DNA of 64,000 bases from Nitrospira sp. ND1 (GTDB taxonomy: Bacteria > Nitrospirota > Nitrospiria > Nitrospirales > Nitrospiraceae): the NCBI RefSeq assembly GCF_900170025.1, contig NZ_FWEX01000006.1, forward strand, positions 576,501 to 640,500, given 5' to 3'. The notes under the pieces are model-generated. The model saw only the letters and a list, made by a program, of their open reading frames with translations. It did no database searches and had not been told where the DNA came from. Shown piece after piece: positions 10,647 through 24,077 of this stretch. Numbering within the stretch: the first letter of the stretch is position 1; each line of letters starts with the position of its first letter. The position numbers and the translations under genes were made by a program.

Positions 10647-13600
10647 TCATCCATTATTTTCTGGATCAGCGCCGGCGGAACCGGCTGCATGCTGACCCAC
10701 GGCAACCGGCTGCGGTTGACCACCGGACAACTCCCCAGGGGCCTTGGCACTGGCCACGAACGTTTCCCGATACTCCTCAAATCCGCTTCCGGCAGGTATG
10801 AGGCGGCCCACGATCACGTTTTCCTTCAAGCCGAGGAGATTATCCTCGCGGCCATTGATCGCGGCCTCGGTCAGCACGCGAGTCGTCTCTTGGAACGACG
10901 CCGCAGAAATGAAGCTATCCGTGGTCAGGGCTGCCTTGGTGATGCCCAGCAAGACCGGCTTACCGAGAGCCGGCTTCCCGTCTTTCTCCAAGACTCGCTG
11001 ATTTTCTACATCGAAGAGCCCCTTGCTCACCTGACTGCCTGGCAAGAACGAGGTATCCCCTGGGTCCTCAATCCTGACCTTGCGCAGCATCTGCCGCACG
11101 ATGATCTCAATATGCTTGTCGTTGATCGACACACCTTGCAAGCGATAGACATCTTGCACTTCATCCACCAGGTATTTCTGCAGCTCCTTTGGCCCGAGCA
11201 CGTCAAGGATGTCGTGGGGATTGGCTGAACCGTCCATCAACGGCTCACCGGCCCGAACCCAATCGCCCTCATGGACGTTGACGTGCTTACCCTTGGGAAT
11301 GAAATACTCCTTGACGTCGCCCATTTTATTGTCGACCAGCACCTTCCGCATACCCTTCACAAAGCCGCCATACGACACTTCGCCGTCGATCTCACTGATC
11401 ACCGCCTGCTCCTTAGGCTTGCGTGCCTCAAAGAGTTCGGCAACGCGCGGGAGACCTCCGGTGATGTCCTTGGTCTTGGTCGTTTCACGCGGAATCTTGG
11501 CCAGAACGTCGCCGGGATGCACCATCGCACCCTTCTCGACGAAAATGTGAGCGCCGACCGGTAAGAGATAGCGTGCAACCGGCGCTCCTCCAGAGCCGGA
11601 CACTTTGGCCGTCTTTCCGCTATCATCCTTGATCGAGACGCGCGGTCGAAGCGTGGCCCCGCTCTGCTCGATGATGACCTTGCGTGACAGTCCGGTCACT
11701 TCGTCGAATTCTTCCTTCATGGTGACGCCTTCGAGAATGTCGCCATAGGCGACCTTTCCGCCAGTCTCGGTCAGGATGGTCAACGAATAAGGATCCCATT
11801 CGACCAATTTCTGACCAACGTCAACCCGATCGCCATCCTTCACCTTGATCTTGGCGCCATAGACAACCGGATATTTTTCGCGTTCGCGACCGCTGTCGTC
11901 AACGATCGCGATTTTGGCGTTGCGGTTCATGACAACCCATTCGCCCTCTTTGTTCCGAACCGCAATGCCCGCATTGTGCACATCGGCATTTTTCTTCGCA
12001 TCCAGGCTCATGTATTTCAAATGACCCGCGTGCTTGGCCTCCAACACCGTCTGTTCGACCACTTTACTGGCCGTACCACCGATATGGAATGTACGCATCG
12101 TCAACTGAGTACCAGGCTCGCCGATGGATTGCGCCGCAATGACTCCAACAGGCTCGCCTTTTTCAACAAGACGTCCGCGGGAGAGATCACGTCCGTAGCA
12201 GAGTCGGCAGACGCCACGAGCAGATTGGCAGGTCAGCACTGATCGGATTTTGACCCGATCGACGCCGGCTTCCACCACCGCCTTCGCCTGCTCTTCGTCG
12301 ATTTCTTCGTTGAAGGAAACGATGATCTCACCCGTCACCGGATCGCGAATGTCCTCGCCGGCAAGCCGGCCAAGGAGGCGCTCTTCCAAGGGCTGAATGA
12401 TTTCTCCGCCTTCGAGGAGGGCACTCACCAAGATACCATCCGTCGTGCCGCAATCCTCCTCGGTCACGATGACGTCCTGGGCGATGTCGACCAATCGACG
12501 CGTCAGATAACCTGAATTGGCCGTCTTGAGCGCCGTGTCCGCCAAACCTTTTCGGGCACCGTGCGTGGAGATAAAGTATTGCAACACCGTCAACCCTTCA
12601 CGGAAGTTCGCCGTGATCGGGGTTTCGATGATTTCACCGGATGGTTTGGCCATCAGTCCGCGCATACCGCCGAGCTGACGAATCTGCTGCGAACTACCCC
12701 TCGCACCAGAATCGGCCATCATGAAGATCGGATTGAAGGACTCGATCTTCGCCGGATCGCCTCCGGCGCCCAATTCCTTCATCATCTCATTGGCCACCTG
12801 CTCGGTGACGTGCGCCCAAATGTCGATGACTTTGTTGTATCGCTCACCGTTGGTGATCAAACCTTCGGAATACTGTTTTTCGATTTCGTTGACTTCATGC
12901 TGGGCCTTCCCGATCAGGTCTTCCTTACGGGATGGAATATGCATGTTATCGATACAGATGGACATCCCCGCCCGGGTTGCATAGTGGAACCCGAGATCCT
13001 TGATCTTATCCAGGAATGTCACCGTCTCGCGATGCCCCGCCTGCCGATAGACCGCGTCGATCAGCTTCGACATTTCCTTCTTAGTCATCAGCTTATTGGC
13101 GTCCGCGAACGGCATCATCGGAGGCAGAATTTCGGCCAGGATGACGCGGCCGGCGGTCGTCTGCACCATCGTTCCGTTGACGCGGACCTTAATCCGCGCA
13201 TGCTCGTCCAGCGCTCCGGCATCGTACGCAATCCGCGCTTCTTCAGGTGAGCCGAACAACTTACCTTCACCCTTCGCGCCGACCCGCTCCTTGGTCAACC
13301 AGTAACAACCAAGCACCATGTCTTGCGAGGGAACGGCAATCGGTTTCCCGTTGGCCGGAGAGAGAATGTTGTTGATCGACATCATCAGCACGCGAGCTTC
13401 GACCTGCGCCTCCACGGACAACGGCACGTGGACCGCCATTTGGTCTCCGTCGAAGTCGGCGTTGAATGCCGCGCAAACCAACGGGTGAAGCCGGATCGCC
13501 TTGCCCTCAACCAGGACCGGATCAAAGGCCTGAATACCCAATCGGTGCAGGGTTGGAGCGCGATTGAGTAACACCGGGTGCTCCCGGATGACTTCATCCA

Positions 13601-14837
13601 ACACATCCCACACTTCAGGTCGCTCTTTTTCAACCAGCCGCTTGGCACTCTTAATGGTCGTGGCCGCGCCACGCTCTTCCAGCTTGTGGAAGATAAACGG
13701 CTTGAACAATTCCAGGGCCATTTTTTTAGGTAATCCACACTGGTGCAGACGCAACTCCGGCCCAACGACGATAACGGTTCGGCCCGAGTAGTCCACTCGC
13801 TTTCCTAGCAAATTCTGCCGGAAACGCCCTTGCTTGCCCTTGAGCATGTCGCTCAACGACTTCAATGGACGCTTGTTTGGCCCGCGAATCGCCCGACCGC
13901 GCCGGCCGTTATCGAACAGCGCGTCCACTGCCTCTTGTAACATCCGCATTTCATTGCGGATGATGACACCTGGCGCCTTCAATTCGATCAAACGCTTCAA
14001 GCGATTATTCCGGTTAATCACTCGACGATAGAGGTCATTGAGGTCTGACGTCGCAAAACGGCCCCCGTCCAACGGGACGAGCGGGCGCAATTCCGGCGGC
14101 AGCACCGGGATGACATCCATAATCATCCACTCCGGCTTATTGCCGGAACGGCGGAACGCCTCCAAAACCTTCAAACGCTTGGCATACTTTTTCTTGAGCG
14201 CAGCGGAGGCAGAGGCCTTCGCCTTCACATGCAATTCATCCCACTGCGTGTTGATGTCGACTTTCCTGAGGAGTTCGCGAATAGCCTCAGCGCCGATGCC
14301 GACCTTGAACGCACCGCTCCCGTACTCCGACTGCAAGGACCGCAACTGCTCTTCCGAGACCAACTCCTGCTCGCTCATACTGGTAGAGCCGGGATCGACC
14401 ATGACGTAGCTCTCGAAATAGAGAATCTTTTCGAGCTGCTTGAGGCTCATATCGAGCAACGTTCCGATTCGGCTCGGCACACCCTTCAGGAACCAGATAT
14501 GCGCAACCGGAGCGGCGAGTTCGATGTGCCCCATCCGTTCACGGCGCACCTTCGATTGAATGACTTCGACACCGCACTTGTCGCAGACGATGCCGCGGTG
14601 TTTCATCCGCTTGTACTTGCCGCAATTGCACTCCCAATCCTTGATCGGACCGAAAATCTTGGCGCAGAACAACCCGTCCTTCTCAGGCTTGAACGATCGA
14701 TAATTGATCGTTTCTGGCTTCTTGACTTCGCCATATGACCACGACCGGATTTTTTCCGGCGACGCAATGCGAATCCGCATCGAGTCGAACGACACCGAGT
14801 CGCGCGGCTTTTCGAATAATGTGTATACACCTTCCAA
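10647..14837 (-). CDS. rpoC: DNA-directed RNA polymerase beta' subunit
   Basis: A 1396-residue beta' subunit. Near the N-terminus is the zinc-binding cluster [19 protein letters not shown]; further in are [15 protein letters not shown], the catalytic magnesium motif [12 protein letters not shown], the trigger-loop region, and a second zinc site ([16 protein letters not shown]). The C-terminal end matches the conserved [20 protein letters not shown] (omega-binding) region. It follows rpoB by 84 nt. Length is typical of non-split bacterial beta' proteins without very large lineage insertions. Confidence 0.98.
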   Translation of the reverse strand: MEGVYTLFEKPRDSVSFDSMRIRIASPEKIRSWSYGEVKKPETINYRSFKPEKDGLFCAKIFGPIKDWECNCGKYKRMKHRGIVCDKCGVEVIQSKVRRERMGHIELAAPVAHIWFLKGVPSRIGTLLDMSLKQLEKILYFESYVMVDPGSTSMSEQELVSEEQLRSLQSEYGSGAFKVGIGAEAIRELLRKVDINTQWDELHVKAKASASAALKKKYAKRLKVLEAFRRSGNKPEWMIMDVIPVLPPELRPLVPLDGGRFATSDLNDLYRRVINRNNRLKRLIELKAPGVIIRNEMRMLQEAVDALFDNGRRGRAIRGPNKRPLKSLSDMLKGKQGRFRQNLLGKRVDYSGRTVIVVGPELRLHQCGLPKKMALELFKPFIFHKLEERGAATTIKSAKRLVEKERPEVWDVLDEVIREHPVLLNRAPTLHRLGIQAFDPVLVEGKAIRLHPLVCAAFNADFDGDQMAVHVPLSVEAQVEARVLMMSINNILSPANGKPIAVPSQDMVLGCYWLTKERVGAKGEGKLFGSPEEARIAYDAGALDEHARIKVRVNGTMVQTTAGRVILAEILPPMMPFADANKLMTKKEMSKLIDAVYRQAGHRETVTFLDKIKDLGFHYATRAGMSICIDNMHIPSRKEDLIGKAQHEVNEIEKQYSEGLITNGERYNKVIDIWAHVTEQVANEMMKELGAGGDPAKIESFNPIFMMADSGARGSSQQIRQLGGMRGLMAKPSGEIIETPITANFREGLTVLQYFISTHGARKGLADTALKTANSGYLTRRLVDIAQDVIVTEEDCGTTDGILVSALLEGGEIIQPLEERLLGRLAGEDIRDPVTGEIIVSFNEEIDEEQAKAVVEAGVDRVKIRSVLTCQSARGVCRLCYGRDLSRGRLVEKGEPVGVIAAQSIGEPGTQLTMRTFHIGGTASKVVEQTVLEAKHAGHLKYMSLDAKKNADVHNAGIAVRNKEGEWVVMNRNAKIAIVDDSGREREKYPVVYGAKIKVKDGDRVDVGQKLVEWDPYSLTILTETGGKVAYGDILEGVTMKEEFDEVTGLSRKVIIEQSGATLRPRVSIKDDSGKTAKVSGSGGAPVARYLLPVGAHIFVEKGAMVHPGDVLAKIPRETTKTKDITGGLPRVAELFEARKPKEQAVISEIDGEVSYGGFVKGMRKVLVDNKMGDVKEYFIPKGKHVNVHEGDWVRAGEPLMDGSANPHDILDVLGPKELQKYLVDEVQDVYRLQGVSINDKHIEIIVRQMLRKVRIEDPGDTSFLPGSQVSKGLFDVENQRVLEKDGKPALGKPVLLGITKAALTTDSFISAASFQETTRVLTEAAINGREDNLLGLKENVIVGRLIPAGSGFEEYRETFVASAKAPGELSGGQPQPVAVGQHAAGSAGADPENNG

Positions 14838-14921
14838 GGTTGATCCCTCCTTAACGGCCGCCTGAGCGCAGTTCTGAGTGGTGAGCTATCCGGCTTCCGA
14901 TCTCAAGACTCAGCACTAGAA

Positions 14922-17900
14922 TCAGTCCTTTGATTTAACCAGCTCGACATCGAGCCCAAGACTTTGCAGCTCTTTGACTAACACGTTGAACGATTCCGGC
15001 AATCCAGGCTCCAGGAACGGTTCGCCCTTCACAATTGCCTCATACATGCGGGACCGGCCTGGCACGTCGTCGGATTTCACAGTCAGGAATTCCTGGAGAA
15101 TGGACGCGGCCCCGTAGGCCTGAAGTGCCCAGACTTCCATCTCTCCCAAACGCTGACCACCGAACTGCGCCTTTCCTCCGAGTGGCTGTTGCGTCACGAG
15201 GGAGTATGGGCCGATCGACCGGGCGTGAATTTTATCGTCCACCAGGTGGTGGAGCTTCAAGACATACATATATCCGACCGTGACGGGACTGCTGAAGGAT
15301 TCACCGGTACGCCCGTCCATCAACATCGTTTGTCCGCTTGGAGACAACTTCGCCTTCTTGAGCAGTTCTTTGATCTCTTTCTCGGAAGCCCCGTCGAACA
15401 CCGGGCTCGCCACCTTGATCCCCAACGCTCGGGCGGCCCATCCCAAGTGCGTCTCCAGGATTTGCCCAACGTTCATACGGGACGGTACGCCCAACGGATT
15501 CAGAACGATTTCCACTGGAGTTCCGTCCGGCAAATAGGGCATATCCTCTTCCGGCAGCACGCGTGAGACGACGCCCTTGTTCCCGTGTCGTCCCGCCATC
15601 TTGTCGCCAACCTGGATCTTCCGCTTCATCGCGATGTAGACCTTGACCAGCTTGATCACACCGGGCGGAAGTTCATCGCCTCGTCTCAATCGACCGACTT
15701 TTTCGTCGTACAGGGTCTGCAGGATTTCAATCTGCTCCTTGGCACGGCGCTCGACATCCTCCAGCTCCTTCTGCTCGTCTGGATCGCTCAGAATGATGTG
15801 TCGCACCATGTCGTCCGGCAACCGCTTCAAAATTTCCGCAGTGAGCTTGCCCTTCTTCTTCAGAATGACATCGCCCGTCTCAGGATCCATCAGATCCCGT
15901 CCGACCACCTTACCGAGTAACAGCTTGCGGACCTTCTTGGTCTTTTCATCTTCAATGATCCGCAGCTCTTCCTGGTGGTCGCGCTGCAACTTCATGTGAT
16001 CTTCGCTCTCGATACTCTTGGAGCGTTCATCCTTATCCAAGCCTTTGCGGGAGAAGATCTTCACATCGACGACGATGCCTTCCACGCCGGGCGGCACCGT
16101 GAGGGACGTATCCTTGACGTCCCCGGCCTTCTCACCGAAAATTGCGCGCAACAGTTTCTCTTCCGGCGTTAGTTGAGTCTCACCCTTCGGAGTCACCTTC
16201 CCGACGAGGATGTCGCCAGGCTTCACTTCCGCGCCGATCCGGATAATTCCGCTCTCATCGAGATCCCGAAGCGCTTCTTCACCGACATTCGGAATGTCGC
16301 GGGTAATATCTTCCTTGCCCAACTTGGTGTCGCGGGCTTCGACTTCGAACTCCTCAATATGGATGGAGGTGAAGGCATCTTCCCGCACCAGCTTTTCGCT
16401 CAACAGAATCGCGTCTTCGAAGTTATACCCGCCCCACGGCATGAACGCGACGAGCACATTCTTTCCGAGCGCGAGCTCCCCATGATCGATAGCGGGACCA
16501 TCGGCCAGCACCTGCCCTCTCTTGACCGGCTCACCGATCCGGACCACCGGGGTCTGGGTGATACAGGTGTTCTGGTTGGAGCGTTGGAACTTGATCATTT
16601 CATACACATCAAGGCCGGAATCGTTGCGCTTGCGGCCCTCTTTGGCATCAGCCCGCACCACAATTCTGGTAGCATCGACACTTTCCACGACGCCTTCGCG
16701 CTTGGCCTGAACAACATAGCCTGAGTCACGCGCAACTACGGCTTCCATGCCGGTGCCGACCAGCGGCGATTCAGCCTTCAACAGAGGCACCGCCTGGCGC
16801 TGCATGTTCGATCCCATCAAGGCGCGGTTCGCGTCGTCGTGCTCAAGAAACGGCACCAACGCCGTAGCGACGCTGACGACCTGCTTCGGAGACACGTCCA
16901 TGTATTCGATCTTGTCAGGGGTCGCAGTAATGAAGTCCCCGGCTGAACGTGCCGACACCGTCTCGGACACCAGTCGACCTGAGGTGTCAACCTTCGAATT
17001 GGCTTGGGCGATAATGTATTTGTCTCCCTCGATCGCCGAGAGATACTCCAACTCGTCACTGACCCGACCTTTCACAACCTTCCGATAGGGCGCCTCGATA
17101 AATCCGAATTCATTGATGCGCGCGTAGGTAGCCAGGGACGTAATCAAGCCGATGTTCGGACCTTCCGGCGTCTCAATCGGACAAATGCGGCTGTAGTGAG
17201 AAGGATGGACGTCACGCACTTCGAAGCCCGCGCGCTCACGAGTCAATCCGCCCGGCCCGAGGGCCGAGAGTCGACGCTTGTGCGTAATCTCGGCGAGGGG
17301 ATTCGTTTGGTCCATGAACTGGGAGAGCTGACTGCTGCTGAAAAACTCCTTCACGGCTGCCACGACCGGCTTGGCGTTGATCAAGTCGTGCGGCAACACG
17401 GTCTCCATATCCAGGAGATTCATGCGCTCTTTGATGCTCCGCTCCATACGCACAAGTCCGAGCCGGAACTGGTTCTCCAACAGCTCGCCGACAGACCGCA
17501 CACGGCGGTTCCCCAAGTGGTCGATGTCGTCGATCTCACCGCGACCGATCTTGAGATTCACCAGATAGCGCACCACCTCGACAATGTCCTGCGCCGTAAG
17601 GGTCCGCTGCTCAAGGGCGAAATCAAGGCCCAGCTTCTTATTGAGCTTGAGCCGTCCGACCGGCGACAGATCGTACCGTTTCGGACTTAAGAACAAATTA
17701 TCGAATAGGGCTCGAGCAGTTTCGACAGAGGGGGTCTCACCCGGCCTGAGACGGCGATAGATCTCGACCATCGCCTCTTCCTTCGACCCGGTGCGCTCCA
17801 TGTCGAGCGTATCGAGGATGACCAGCGTGGCATTGGTCGTATCCAGATAAATGACCTTGAATTCCTCGATATCGCTATCAAGGATCTTCTCCAGAATCTC

Positions 17901-18881
17901 TTCGGTCAGACGCTGATTTTTCTCCGCCAGCGACTGCTTCTTGCCGCTGTCGACCAACTCCGTCAGCACCGCGCGCCCCACCAACTCGGCGGGGGTGACA
18001 GGAATCTCCTTGATGCCCGCCGCCTTCAGCTTGGCGATCAGAACCTTCGTCAGCTTCGCTCCTTCGCGAACGAGCGGGTCCTTACCGCCTTTCTCCATCA
18101 CTTCCGTCGAACACTTCAAGCCGTGATGGATTTCAGGATCGAGCTTCCGGTAGAGCTTCCCCTTGGAGACACGAATCTCCTCCACGGGGTAATACATCCG
18201 CAACAGGTCGTCGGTGCTATACCCGAACGCCTTCAACAGGATCGTGGCGGGCATTTTCCGACGGCGATCGATGCGAACGTAAAGAATGTCCCGTGCGTCG
18301 AATTCGAAATCGAGCCAGGAACCGCGATAGGGAATAATCCGGGCAGAGTACAATACCTTGCCGCTGGCATGGGTCCGCCCCTTATCGTGCGTGAACGACG
18401 CGCCGGGCGAGCGGTGCAACTGGCTGACCACCACTCGCTCGGTCCCGTTGATGAGGAACGTACCACGCTCGGTCATGAGCGGAAGTTCGCCGACATAGAC
18501 TTCCTGCTCCCGAACGTCGAGCACCTTCTTCTTCGGCCCCTTGTCCTCTTTATCGAAGACAATCAAGCGCACACGCAGCTTCAAAGGAACGGCAAACGTC
18601 ATGCCCTGCTCAAGACATTCCCGTTCGTCGTACTTCGGGGTCCCCAACGAATAATTGGAGAACTCCAAGGCCGCCGTGTTGTTGTAGTCGGTAATGGGAA
18701 AGACGCTAGCTAACGCCGCCTGCAAACCCTGATCCTTGCGACGGTCCGGCTCGACTTCCATCTGGAGGAACTCTTCGTAGGACCGCTTCTGGATTTCGAT
18801 GAGATCGGGAATATCGATGCTCGTGCGAATCCGAGAAAAATCCTTACGTTCGACAAACTCCGAAAGAGTCGATTCCGACAT
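14922..18881 (-). CDS. rpoB: DNA-directed RNA polymerase beta subunit
   Basis: A 1319-residue beta subunit. The rifampicin pocket reads [23 protein letters not shown] and keeps the residues of sensitive enzymes, with Thr where many species have Asn after DQ. Conserved regions include [22 protein letters not shown], the active-site lysines in [11 protein letters not shown], and the C-terminal [29 protein letters not shown] lies 7 nt before the ATG at 18881. Gap to rplL is 81 nt, with no obvious intrinsic terminator seen. Confidence 0.98.
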   Translation of the reverse strand: MSESTLSEFVERKDFSRIRTSIDIPDLIEIQKRSYEEFLQMEVEPDRRKDQGLQAALASVFPITDYNNTAALEFSNYSLGTPKYDERECLEQGMTFAVPLKLRVRLIVFDKEDKGPKKKVLDVREQEVYVGELPLMTERGTFLINGTERVVVSQLHRSPGASFTHDKGRTHASGKVLYSARIIPYRGSWLDFEFDARDILYVRIDRRRKMPATILLKAFGYSTDDLLRMYYPVEEIRVSKGKLYRKLDPEIHHGLKCSTEVMEKGGKDPLVREGAKLTKVLIAKLKAAGIKEIPVTPAELVGRAVLTELVDSGKKQSLAEKNQRLTEEILEKILDSDIEEFKVIYLDTTNATLVILDTLDMERTGSKEEAMVEIYRRLRPGETPSVETARALFDNLFLSPKRYDLSPVGRLKLNKKLGLDFALEQRTLTAQDIVEVVRYLVNLKIGRGEIDDIDHLGNRRVRSVGELLENQFRLGLVRMERSIKERMNLLDMETVLPHDLINAKPVVAAVKEFFSSSQLSQFMDQTNPLAEITHKRRLSALGPGGLTRERAGFEVRDVHPSHYSRICPIETPEGPNIGLITSLATYARINEFGFIEAPYRKVVKGRVSDELEYLSAIEGDKYIIAQANSKVDTSGRLVSETVSARSAGDFITATPDKIEYMDVSPKQVVSVATALVPFLEHDDANRALMGSNMQRQAVPLLKAESPLVGTGMEAVVARDSGYVVQAKREGVVESVDATRIVVRADAKEGRKRNDSGLDVYEMIKFQRSNQNTCITQTPVVRIGEPVKRGQVLADGPAIDHGELALGKNVLVAFMPWGGYNFEDAILLSEKLVREDAFTSIHIEEFEVEARDTKLGKEDITRDIPNVGEEALRDLDESGIIRIGAEVKPGDILVGKVTPKGETQLTPEEKLLRAIFGEKAGDVKDTSLTVPPGVEGIVVDVKIFSRKGLDKDERSKSIESEDHMKLQRDHQEELRIIEDEKTKKVRKLLLGKVVGRDLMDPETGDVILKKKGKLTAEILKRLPDDMVRHIILSDPDEQKELEDVERRAKEQIEILQTLYDEKVGRLRRGDELPPGVIKLVKVYIAMKRKIQVGDKMAGRHGNKGVVSRVLPEEDMPYLPDGTPVEIVLNPLGVPSRMNVGQILETHLGWAARALGIKVASPVFDGASEKEIKELLKKAKLSPSGQTMLMDGRTGESFSSPVTVGYMYVLKLHHLVDDKIHARSIGPYSLVTQQPLGGKAQFGGQRLGEMEVWALQAYGAASILQEFLTVKSDDVPGRSRMYEAIVKGEPFLEPGLPESFNVLVKELQSLGLDVELVKSKD

Positions 18882-18962
18882 TCGTTAGCCCTCCAAGCTC
18901 ATAAGGAGATGAACGCCCTGCGCCATCCCAACGGACAACTCACACTGCCGCCCAACAAATCG

Positions 18963-19361
18963 TTACTTAACTTCGACCTTGGCTCCGCTCTCCTCGAGCT
19001 TCTTCTTCATCGTGTCGGCTTCTTCCTTCGTGGCACCGGCCTTGATGGGCTTCGGAGCGCCCTCGACCAGGTCCTTCGCTTCCTTGAGTCCGAGGCTGGT
19101 GAGCTCACGCACCACCTTGATGACCTGGATCTTCTTGTCTGCCGGAGCACTGACCAGGATCACGTCAAAGGAGGTCTTCTCTTCCGCCGGCGCGGCTGCC
19201 GCCCCGCCACCACCCACAGCCGCCACGGCCACAGGCGCCGCCGCCGTCACGCCAAAGCGCGTTTCCAGTCCCTTGACCAGATCGGCCAATTCCAACACGC
19301 TCATGCCCTCGATTGCCTTGATCAATTCATCTTGTGACAACTTGGTTCCTGCTGCTGACAT
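18963..19361 (-). CDS. rplL: 50S ribosomal protein L7/L12 (internal start within the L10 frame)
   Basis: L7/L12, the flexible stalk protein that recruits translational GTPases, normally 4 to 6 copies per ribosome. From ATG at 19361 it is 132 residues: N-terminal dimerisation region ([26 protein letters not shown]), Ala/Gly/Pro hinge around 38-60, and the C-terminal domain with [25 protein letters not shown]. The ATG has GGGGAGG 4 nt upstream, a good ribosome-binding site, so free L7/L12 is probably made even though the same frame continues upstream into rplJ without a stop. Confidence 0.95.
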   Translation of the reverse strand: MSAAGTKLSQDELIKAIEGMSVLELADLVKGLETRFGVTAAAPVAVAAVGGGGAAAAPAEEKTSFDVILVSAPADKKIQVIKVVRELTSLGLKEAKDLVEGAPKPIKAGATKEEADTMKKKLEESGAKVEVK

Positions 19362-19895
19362 GTCGCCCTCCCCTTTCTTTTTATCCTGAATGGCTGCAAT
19401 GACTCGCACAAACTTGCTTAACACTCCGCTCAACGCGTACACCACACCGCGAATCGGCCCCTGCATGGCCGATAGCAGCATCGCAATCAACACTTCTTTT
19501 TTCGGCAGCTGCGCAATGGCGTTCAGATCCGCAGCCTGCACTAGCCGGCCTTCCAGCACTCCGACTGTGACCTTGATTTTTTCGGAGCGCTTTTCAGCCT
19601 GAATGAAATCACGCAAGATTTTCGCCGGAAGAACCGGATCGTCATATCCGATCACCAGGCCGGTCGGCCCCTTGAAATGGTCTTTCGCGTCCGCGAGAAT
19701 CGTGCCGGTCGAGGCGCGCACGGCCAGGGTATTCTTGATGACGCAATACTCCGCCTTCGCGCCGCGCAACTGTCTGCGCAACTCGGTCATCTGATTGACG
19801 GGCATCCCGGCGCACTCCGTCAGAATCGCCAAGCGGGCGCGACCGAATTTTTCCGTCAACTCTGCGATCGCTGTTGCCTTCTCTTCTTTCTTCAT
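18963..19895 (-). CDS. rplJ: 50S ribosomal protein L10, open in frame into L7/L12 (possible L10-L12 fusion)
   Basis: The first 178 codons are L10: [55 protein letters not shown], ending in the C-terminal helix [12 protein letters not shown] that binds L12 dimers. L10 proteins normally stop right after such a helix; here the frame runs on through KGEGD into the rplL start Met with no stop, giving 310 codons in total. Either a fused protein is made along with free L7/L12 from the internal ATG, or one base is wrong in the A/G-rich junction (19365-19383). I checked the codons across the junction and none is a stop. Confidence 0.9.
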   Translation of the reverse strand: MKKEEKATAIAELTEKFGRARLAILTECAGMPVNQMTELRRQLRGAKAEYCVIKNTLAVRASTGTILADAKDHFKGPTGLVIGYDDPVLPAKILRDFIQAEKRSEKIKVTVGVLEGRLVQAADLNAIAQLPKKEVLIAMLLSAMQGPIRGVVYALSGVLSKFVRVIAAIQDKKKGEGDMSAAGTKLSQDELIKAIEGMSVLELADLVKGLETRFGVTAAAPVAVAAVGGGGAAAAPAEEKTSFDVILVSAPADKKIQVIKVVRELTSLGLKEAKDLVEGAPKPIKAGATKEEADTMKKKLEESGAKVEVK

Positions 19896-19926
19896 GCCTC
19901 TCCCCTTACTGAGAACCTGCCTGTTC

Positions 19927-20619
19927 TCAACTCCACAACTTCGACAGCGCCACAGGATCCAGCTTCACGCCGGGCCCCATGGTGCTCGACATCGTCACAC
20001 TCTTGATGTATCGGCCCTTGCAGGAGGAGGGCTTCGCTTTTACCACAGACTCCAGCACGGCCTGCGCATTGTCATACAGCTTCTGAACGTCAAACGAGAC
20101 CTTACCGACAGGCACTTGCACGATTCCGGCTTTCTCGACCTTGAACTCGACACGGCCCTTGCGAATTTCACTGACGGCCTTGCCGACCTCAAACGTGACC
20201 GTGCCGGTCTTCGGATTGGGCATCAGCCCGCGGGGACCGAGCACCTTTCCAAGCTTACCGACAGAGGCCATCAGATCAGGCGTGGAGATCGCGCAATCAA
20301 ACTCCATCCACCCGCCCTTGATCTTTTCCATCAGGTCATCCGAGCCCACGTGATCAGCGCCCGCCTGGCGAGCCTCCTGCTCTTTTTCGCCCTTGGCAAA
20401 TACGAGCACACGGAGCTTCTTACCCGTCCCATGCGGCAACGCCGTGGTCCCGCGCACCATCTGATCCGACCGCTTGGGATCAATCCCCAGACGAATCGCC
20501 AGATCGACGGACTCATCGTACTTGGCAAAGGCCGCCTGCTTGACAGCCTCGACTGCCTCTTTCAATCCATAAAACCTGGGCTCGATCTTTTCTTGAGCCG
20601 CGGTCAATTTCTTTCCCAT
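19927..20619 (-). CDS. rplA: 50S ribosomal protein L1
   Basis: A 230-residue L1, the mobile stalk protein at the E site and translational repressor of the L11 operon in other bacteria. Conserved: [30 protein letters not shown], the [14 protein letters not shown] loop, and the C-terminal [21 protein letters not shown]. Between rplK and rplJ as usual. Confidence 0.98.
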   Translation of the reverse strand: MGKKLTAAQEKIEPRFYGLKEAVEAVKQAAFAKYDESVDLAIRLGIDPKRSDQMVRGTTALPHGTGKKLRVLVFAKGEKEQEARQAGADHVGSDDLMEKIKGGWMEFDCAISTPDLMASVGKLGKVLGPRGLMPNPKTGTVTFEVGKAVSEIRKGRVEFKVEKAGIVQVPVGKVSFDVQKLYDNAQAVLESVVKAKPSSCKGRYIKSVTMSSTMGPGVKLDPVALSKLWS

Positions 20620-20663
20620 ACTACTGCTCCTTCACATCCGCCGGAGGTTCACTCTGCAGAAAC

Positions 20664-21086
20664 TTACTGGACGGTGATACCCATGCTACGCGCAGTCCCC
20701 TGGATAATCTTGATGGCGCCCTCAAGATCGGCCGCATTCAGGTCGGACAACTTCTTCTGCGCGATTTCACGGACCTGGGCCTGACTCACTTTCCCCACCT
20801 TGTCCTTATGCGGCACGCCCGATCCCTTAATGATCCCGGCGGCCTTCTTCAGTAGGTCCGATGCCGGAGGCGTCTTCATGATGAAGGTAAAGCTCCGGTC
20901 CTTATAGACCGTAATGATCACCGGGATGATGCTATCCCCGTCCTTCTGCGTTTTGGCGTTAAACTGCTTGCAGAACTCCATAATGTTCACGCCGTGCTGA
21001 CCCAATGACGGACCAACGGGCGGAGCAGGATTGGCCTTGCCGGCCGGAATCTGCAATTTAATCTGCGCTGATACTTCCTTGGCCAT
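20664..21086 (-). CDS. rplK: 50S ribosomal protein L11
   Basis: A 140-residue L11, base of the GTPase stalk and needed for RelA activation. [37 protein letters not shown] at the N-terminus carries the proline-rich thiostrepton-binding region, and the C-terminal rRNA-binding domain has [22 protein letters not shown]. Normal length, between nusG and rplA. Confidence 0.98.
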   Translation of the reverse strand: MAKEVSAQIKLQIPAGKANPAPPVGPSLGQHGVNIMEFCKQFNAKTQKDGDSIIPVIITVYKDRSFTFIMKTPPASDLLKKAAGIIKGSGVPHKDKVGKVSQAQVREIAQKKLSDLNAADLEGAIKIIQGTARSMGITVQ

Positions 21087-21164
21087 GAGTTACTCCCTGA
21101 GAACTGCGGACTGAGCACGAGGGCTGAGAACGGCTCTCAGTCCACCATCTCGAATCCAGTGACC

Positions 21165-21704
21165 TCAAATACGTTCGACCTGCAAGAAACCAAGCTCGAC
21201 CGGCGTAGACCGGCCAAAAATACTCACAAAAACTTTTACCCGGCTATGATCGGCATCCACGTCATCGACCGCGCCATTAAAGCCGAGGAACGGACCATCC
21301 ACAATGCGAACATTGTCGCCCTTGATAAACCGGACCTGCTCGCGCGGTCCCGCCGCACCGGCATCCACCTGCTTCAGCAAGGAATCGACCTCTTCGGAAG
21401 ACAGCGGAGTGGGCTGAGCCCCCCCACCGACGAACCCAGTCACCTTGGGAGTCTCCTTGATCATCTGCAAGGTTTCGTCAGCGAGCGGCGCTTCCAGCTC
21501 GATCAAGACATACCCCGGGAAAAATTTTCTCCGGGACGTACGTCGCTTTCCATCCTTGATCTCGATCACATCTTCCGTGGGAACCAAGACCTGCCCAAGT
21601 CGCTCGGTGAGCCCCATTTGACTTGCGCGCTCAAGGAGACTGGTCTTCACGCGACCCTCAAACCCCGCATAGGTATGGATGACGTACCAGTTCTTATTGC
21701 TCAT
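21165..21704 (-). CDS. nusG: Transcription termination/antitermination protein NusG
   Basis: NusG couples RNA polymerase to the ribosome through S10 and modulates Rho termination. N-terminal NGN domain: NWYVIHTYAGFEGRVKTSLLERA, FPGYVLIELE and VTGFVGG; C-terminal KOW domain: FIKGDNVRIVDGPFLGFNGAVDDVDADHSRVKVFVSIFGR. Two adjacent ATGs exist (21707 and 21704); AGGAG abuts the first, so the second is slightly better placed (179 residues). Confidence 0.97.
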   Translation of the reverse strand: MSNKNWYVIHTYAGFEGRVKTSLLERASQMGLTERLGQVLVPTEDVIEIKDGKRRTSRRKFFPGYVLIELEAPLADETLQMIKETPKVTGFVGGGAQPTPLSSEEVDSLLKQVDAGAAGPREQVRFIKGDNVRIVDGPFLGFNGAVDDVDADHSRVKVFVSIFGRSTPVELGFLQVERI

Positions 21705-21777
21705 CATCTCCTCTCAGCTGAACATCCAGCATCGTATCGTCCGGGCAACGCCGGACCTGTCCAGCCGCACCACGCAA

Positions 21778-21972
21778 CTAAATGACCTTGCGCATCAGCC
21801 AGCCCAGCACGGAATCCATCATCGACAGATAAAGGGACATGAGGATACAGAACACGATCACGACCGTGGTGGCGCCGACCGTTTCCGCTCTCGTCGGGAA
21901 AGAGACCTTCTTGAGCTCACCGCGCACACCGTCGATGAATTCTCGAATAGAGGCGATCAATCGCTGAAACAC
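21778..21972 (-). CDS. secE: Preprotein translocase subunit SecE
   Basis: A 64-residue, single-span SecE, the essential partner of SecY. The amphipathic segment with the family pattern FIDGVRGELKKVSFPTRAE precedes one transmembrane helix (TTVVIVFCILMSLYLSMMDSV). Short SecE proteins of this type are common outside Gammaproteobacteria. It lies directly upstream of nusG, as in most bacteria. Confidence 0.95.
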   Translation of the reverse strand: MFQRLIASIREFIDGVRGELKKVSFPTRAETVGATTVVIVFCILMSLYLSMMDSVLGWLMRKVI

Positions 21973-22061
21973 GGTTACAATCCTCTCTTAGAACTTCACG
22001 GGCACTTGATTGACCAGAACCAGCCGGCACCGGTCTACGCACTCATTCACTTACAAGGGCT

Positions 22062-22136
22062 TGGCAGGGGCACTAGGATTTGAACCTAGACTCTCGGTTT
22101 TGGAGACCGATGTGCTGCCGTTGACACCATGCCCCT
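22062..22136 (-). tRNA. tRNA-Trp (CCA)
   Basis: On the minus strand a complete cloverleaf can be drawn: acceptor stem AGGGGCA pairing with TGCCCCT, anticodon stem TCGGT/ACCGA with loop CTCCAAA (anticodon CCA), and T arm TAGGTTCAAATCCTA. The 3' GCCA is encoded. Position between rpmG and secE is a common arrangement. Confidence 0.96.
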
Positions 22137-22194
22137 CCACCCGGAACATGAGCGCTGCCGAGCCAAGGGCCATGCCCAACCCAGCAGAAAAAGC

Positions 22195-22344
22195 CTACTT
22201 CACTTCCTTATGAGCGATGTGCTTCCGGCAGAACTTACAGAACTTGTTCCGCTCCAATCGATCCGGATCGTTCTTCTTGTTCTTGCGGGTCGTATAATTT
22301 CGCTGCTTACAGACCGTACAGGCCAAATCGATAATATCTCGCAT
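22195..22344 (-). CDS. rpmG: 50S ribosomal protein L33
   Basis: A 49-residue L33 read directly from the minus strand: ATG at 22344, TAG at 22197-22195. It has two CxxC pairs (CTVC at 9-12 and CKFC at 36-39), so it is the zinc-binding form, with the typical [21 protein letters not shown] stretch between. It lies between tuf and tRNA-Trp upstream of secE, the usual place. Confidence 0.95.
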   Translation of the reverse strand: MRDIIDLACTVCKQRNYTTRKNKKNDPDRLERNKFCKFCRKHIAHKEVK

Positions 22345-22422
22345 TTGCCATCCCCTGAGCCGTCAACTCTCAGCCATCAGCCCTAACTCGCGAGCTGACC
22401 ACTGATCGCCGATCGCGCATTC

Positions 22423-23628
<1,206 letters not shown>

Positions 23629-23716
23629 GATTCACTCCTTTTCTCAGAAAACACTCAAGGTTTTATCCGGTCGCCTCGAACCACCCTCAGGGCTCCCGGT
23701 CGGGTCAAGCATGGTA

Positions 23717-23792
23717 TGGAGCCCACGACGCGAATCGAACGCGTGACCTCGTCCTTACCAAGGACGTGCTCTGCCAACTGAGCTACGTGGGC
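23717..23792 (-). tRNA. tRNA-Thr (GGT)
   Basis: Minus-strand cloverleaf: acceptor GCCCACG with CGTGGGC, D arm TAGCTCAGTTGGCAGAGC, anticodon stem GTCCT/AGGAC with loop TGGTA region (anticodon GGT), T arm ACGCGTTCGATTCGCGT, encoded 3' TCCA. 76 nt. Directly upstream of tuf. Confidence 0.96.
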
Positions 23793-23859
23793 CCTGAACT
23801 CACAGTCTTAGTCCGCCCTCACACGCTCTGTCCGCACCCGCGGTCGAGCACGCTGGATT

Positions 23860-23934
23860 TGGAGCGGGCGATGGGATTTGAACCCACGACAGCCAGCTTG
23901 GAAGGCTGGAACTCTACCACTGAGCTACGCCCGC
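23860..23934 (-). tRNA. tRNA-Gly (TCC)
   Basis: Minus-strand cloverleaf: acceptor GCGGGCG with CGCCCGC, D arm TAGCTCAGTGGTAGAG, anticodon stem CAGC/GCTG with loop CTTCCAA (anticodon TCC), T arm GTGGGTTCAAATCCCAT, encoded 3' TCCA. 75 nt. Second in the tRNA-tuf transcript. Confidence 0.96.
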
Positions 23935-24077
23935 CCACAGTGACCCGACCAACACTCCAACGATCCGACGGCGACACGCTCGGCCACACAATGCTGCGCA
24001 CCGCCAGATCGCGCTCATTATCATTGTCCAACCGGACGCACACGTTTCACGTGAGATTCGGTCGAATACGCTCAGTT

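Noticed and set aside
19365-19383. Programmed -1 frameshift signal at the L10-L12 junction
   Set aside because: AAAAAG resembles a slippery site and GGGGAGG could act as a stimulator, but the in-frame heptamer is T-AAA-AAG, not the canonical pattern; kept only as an option inside the fusion finding.
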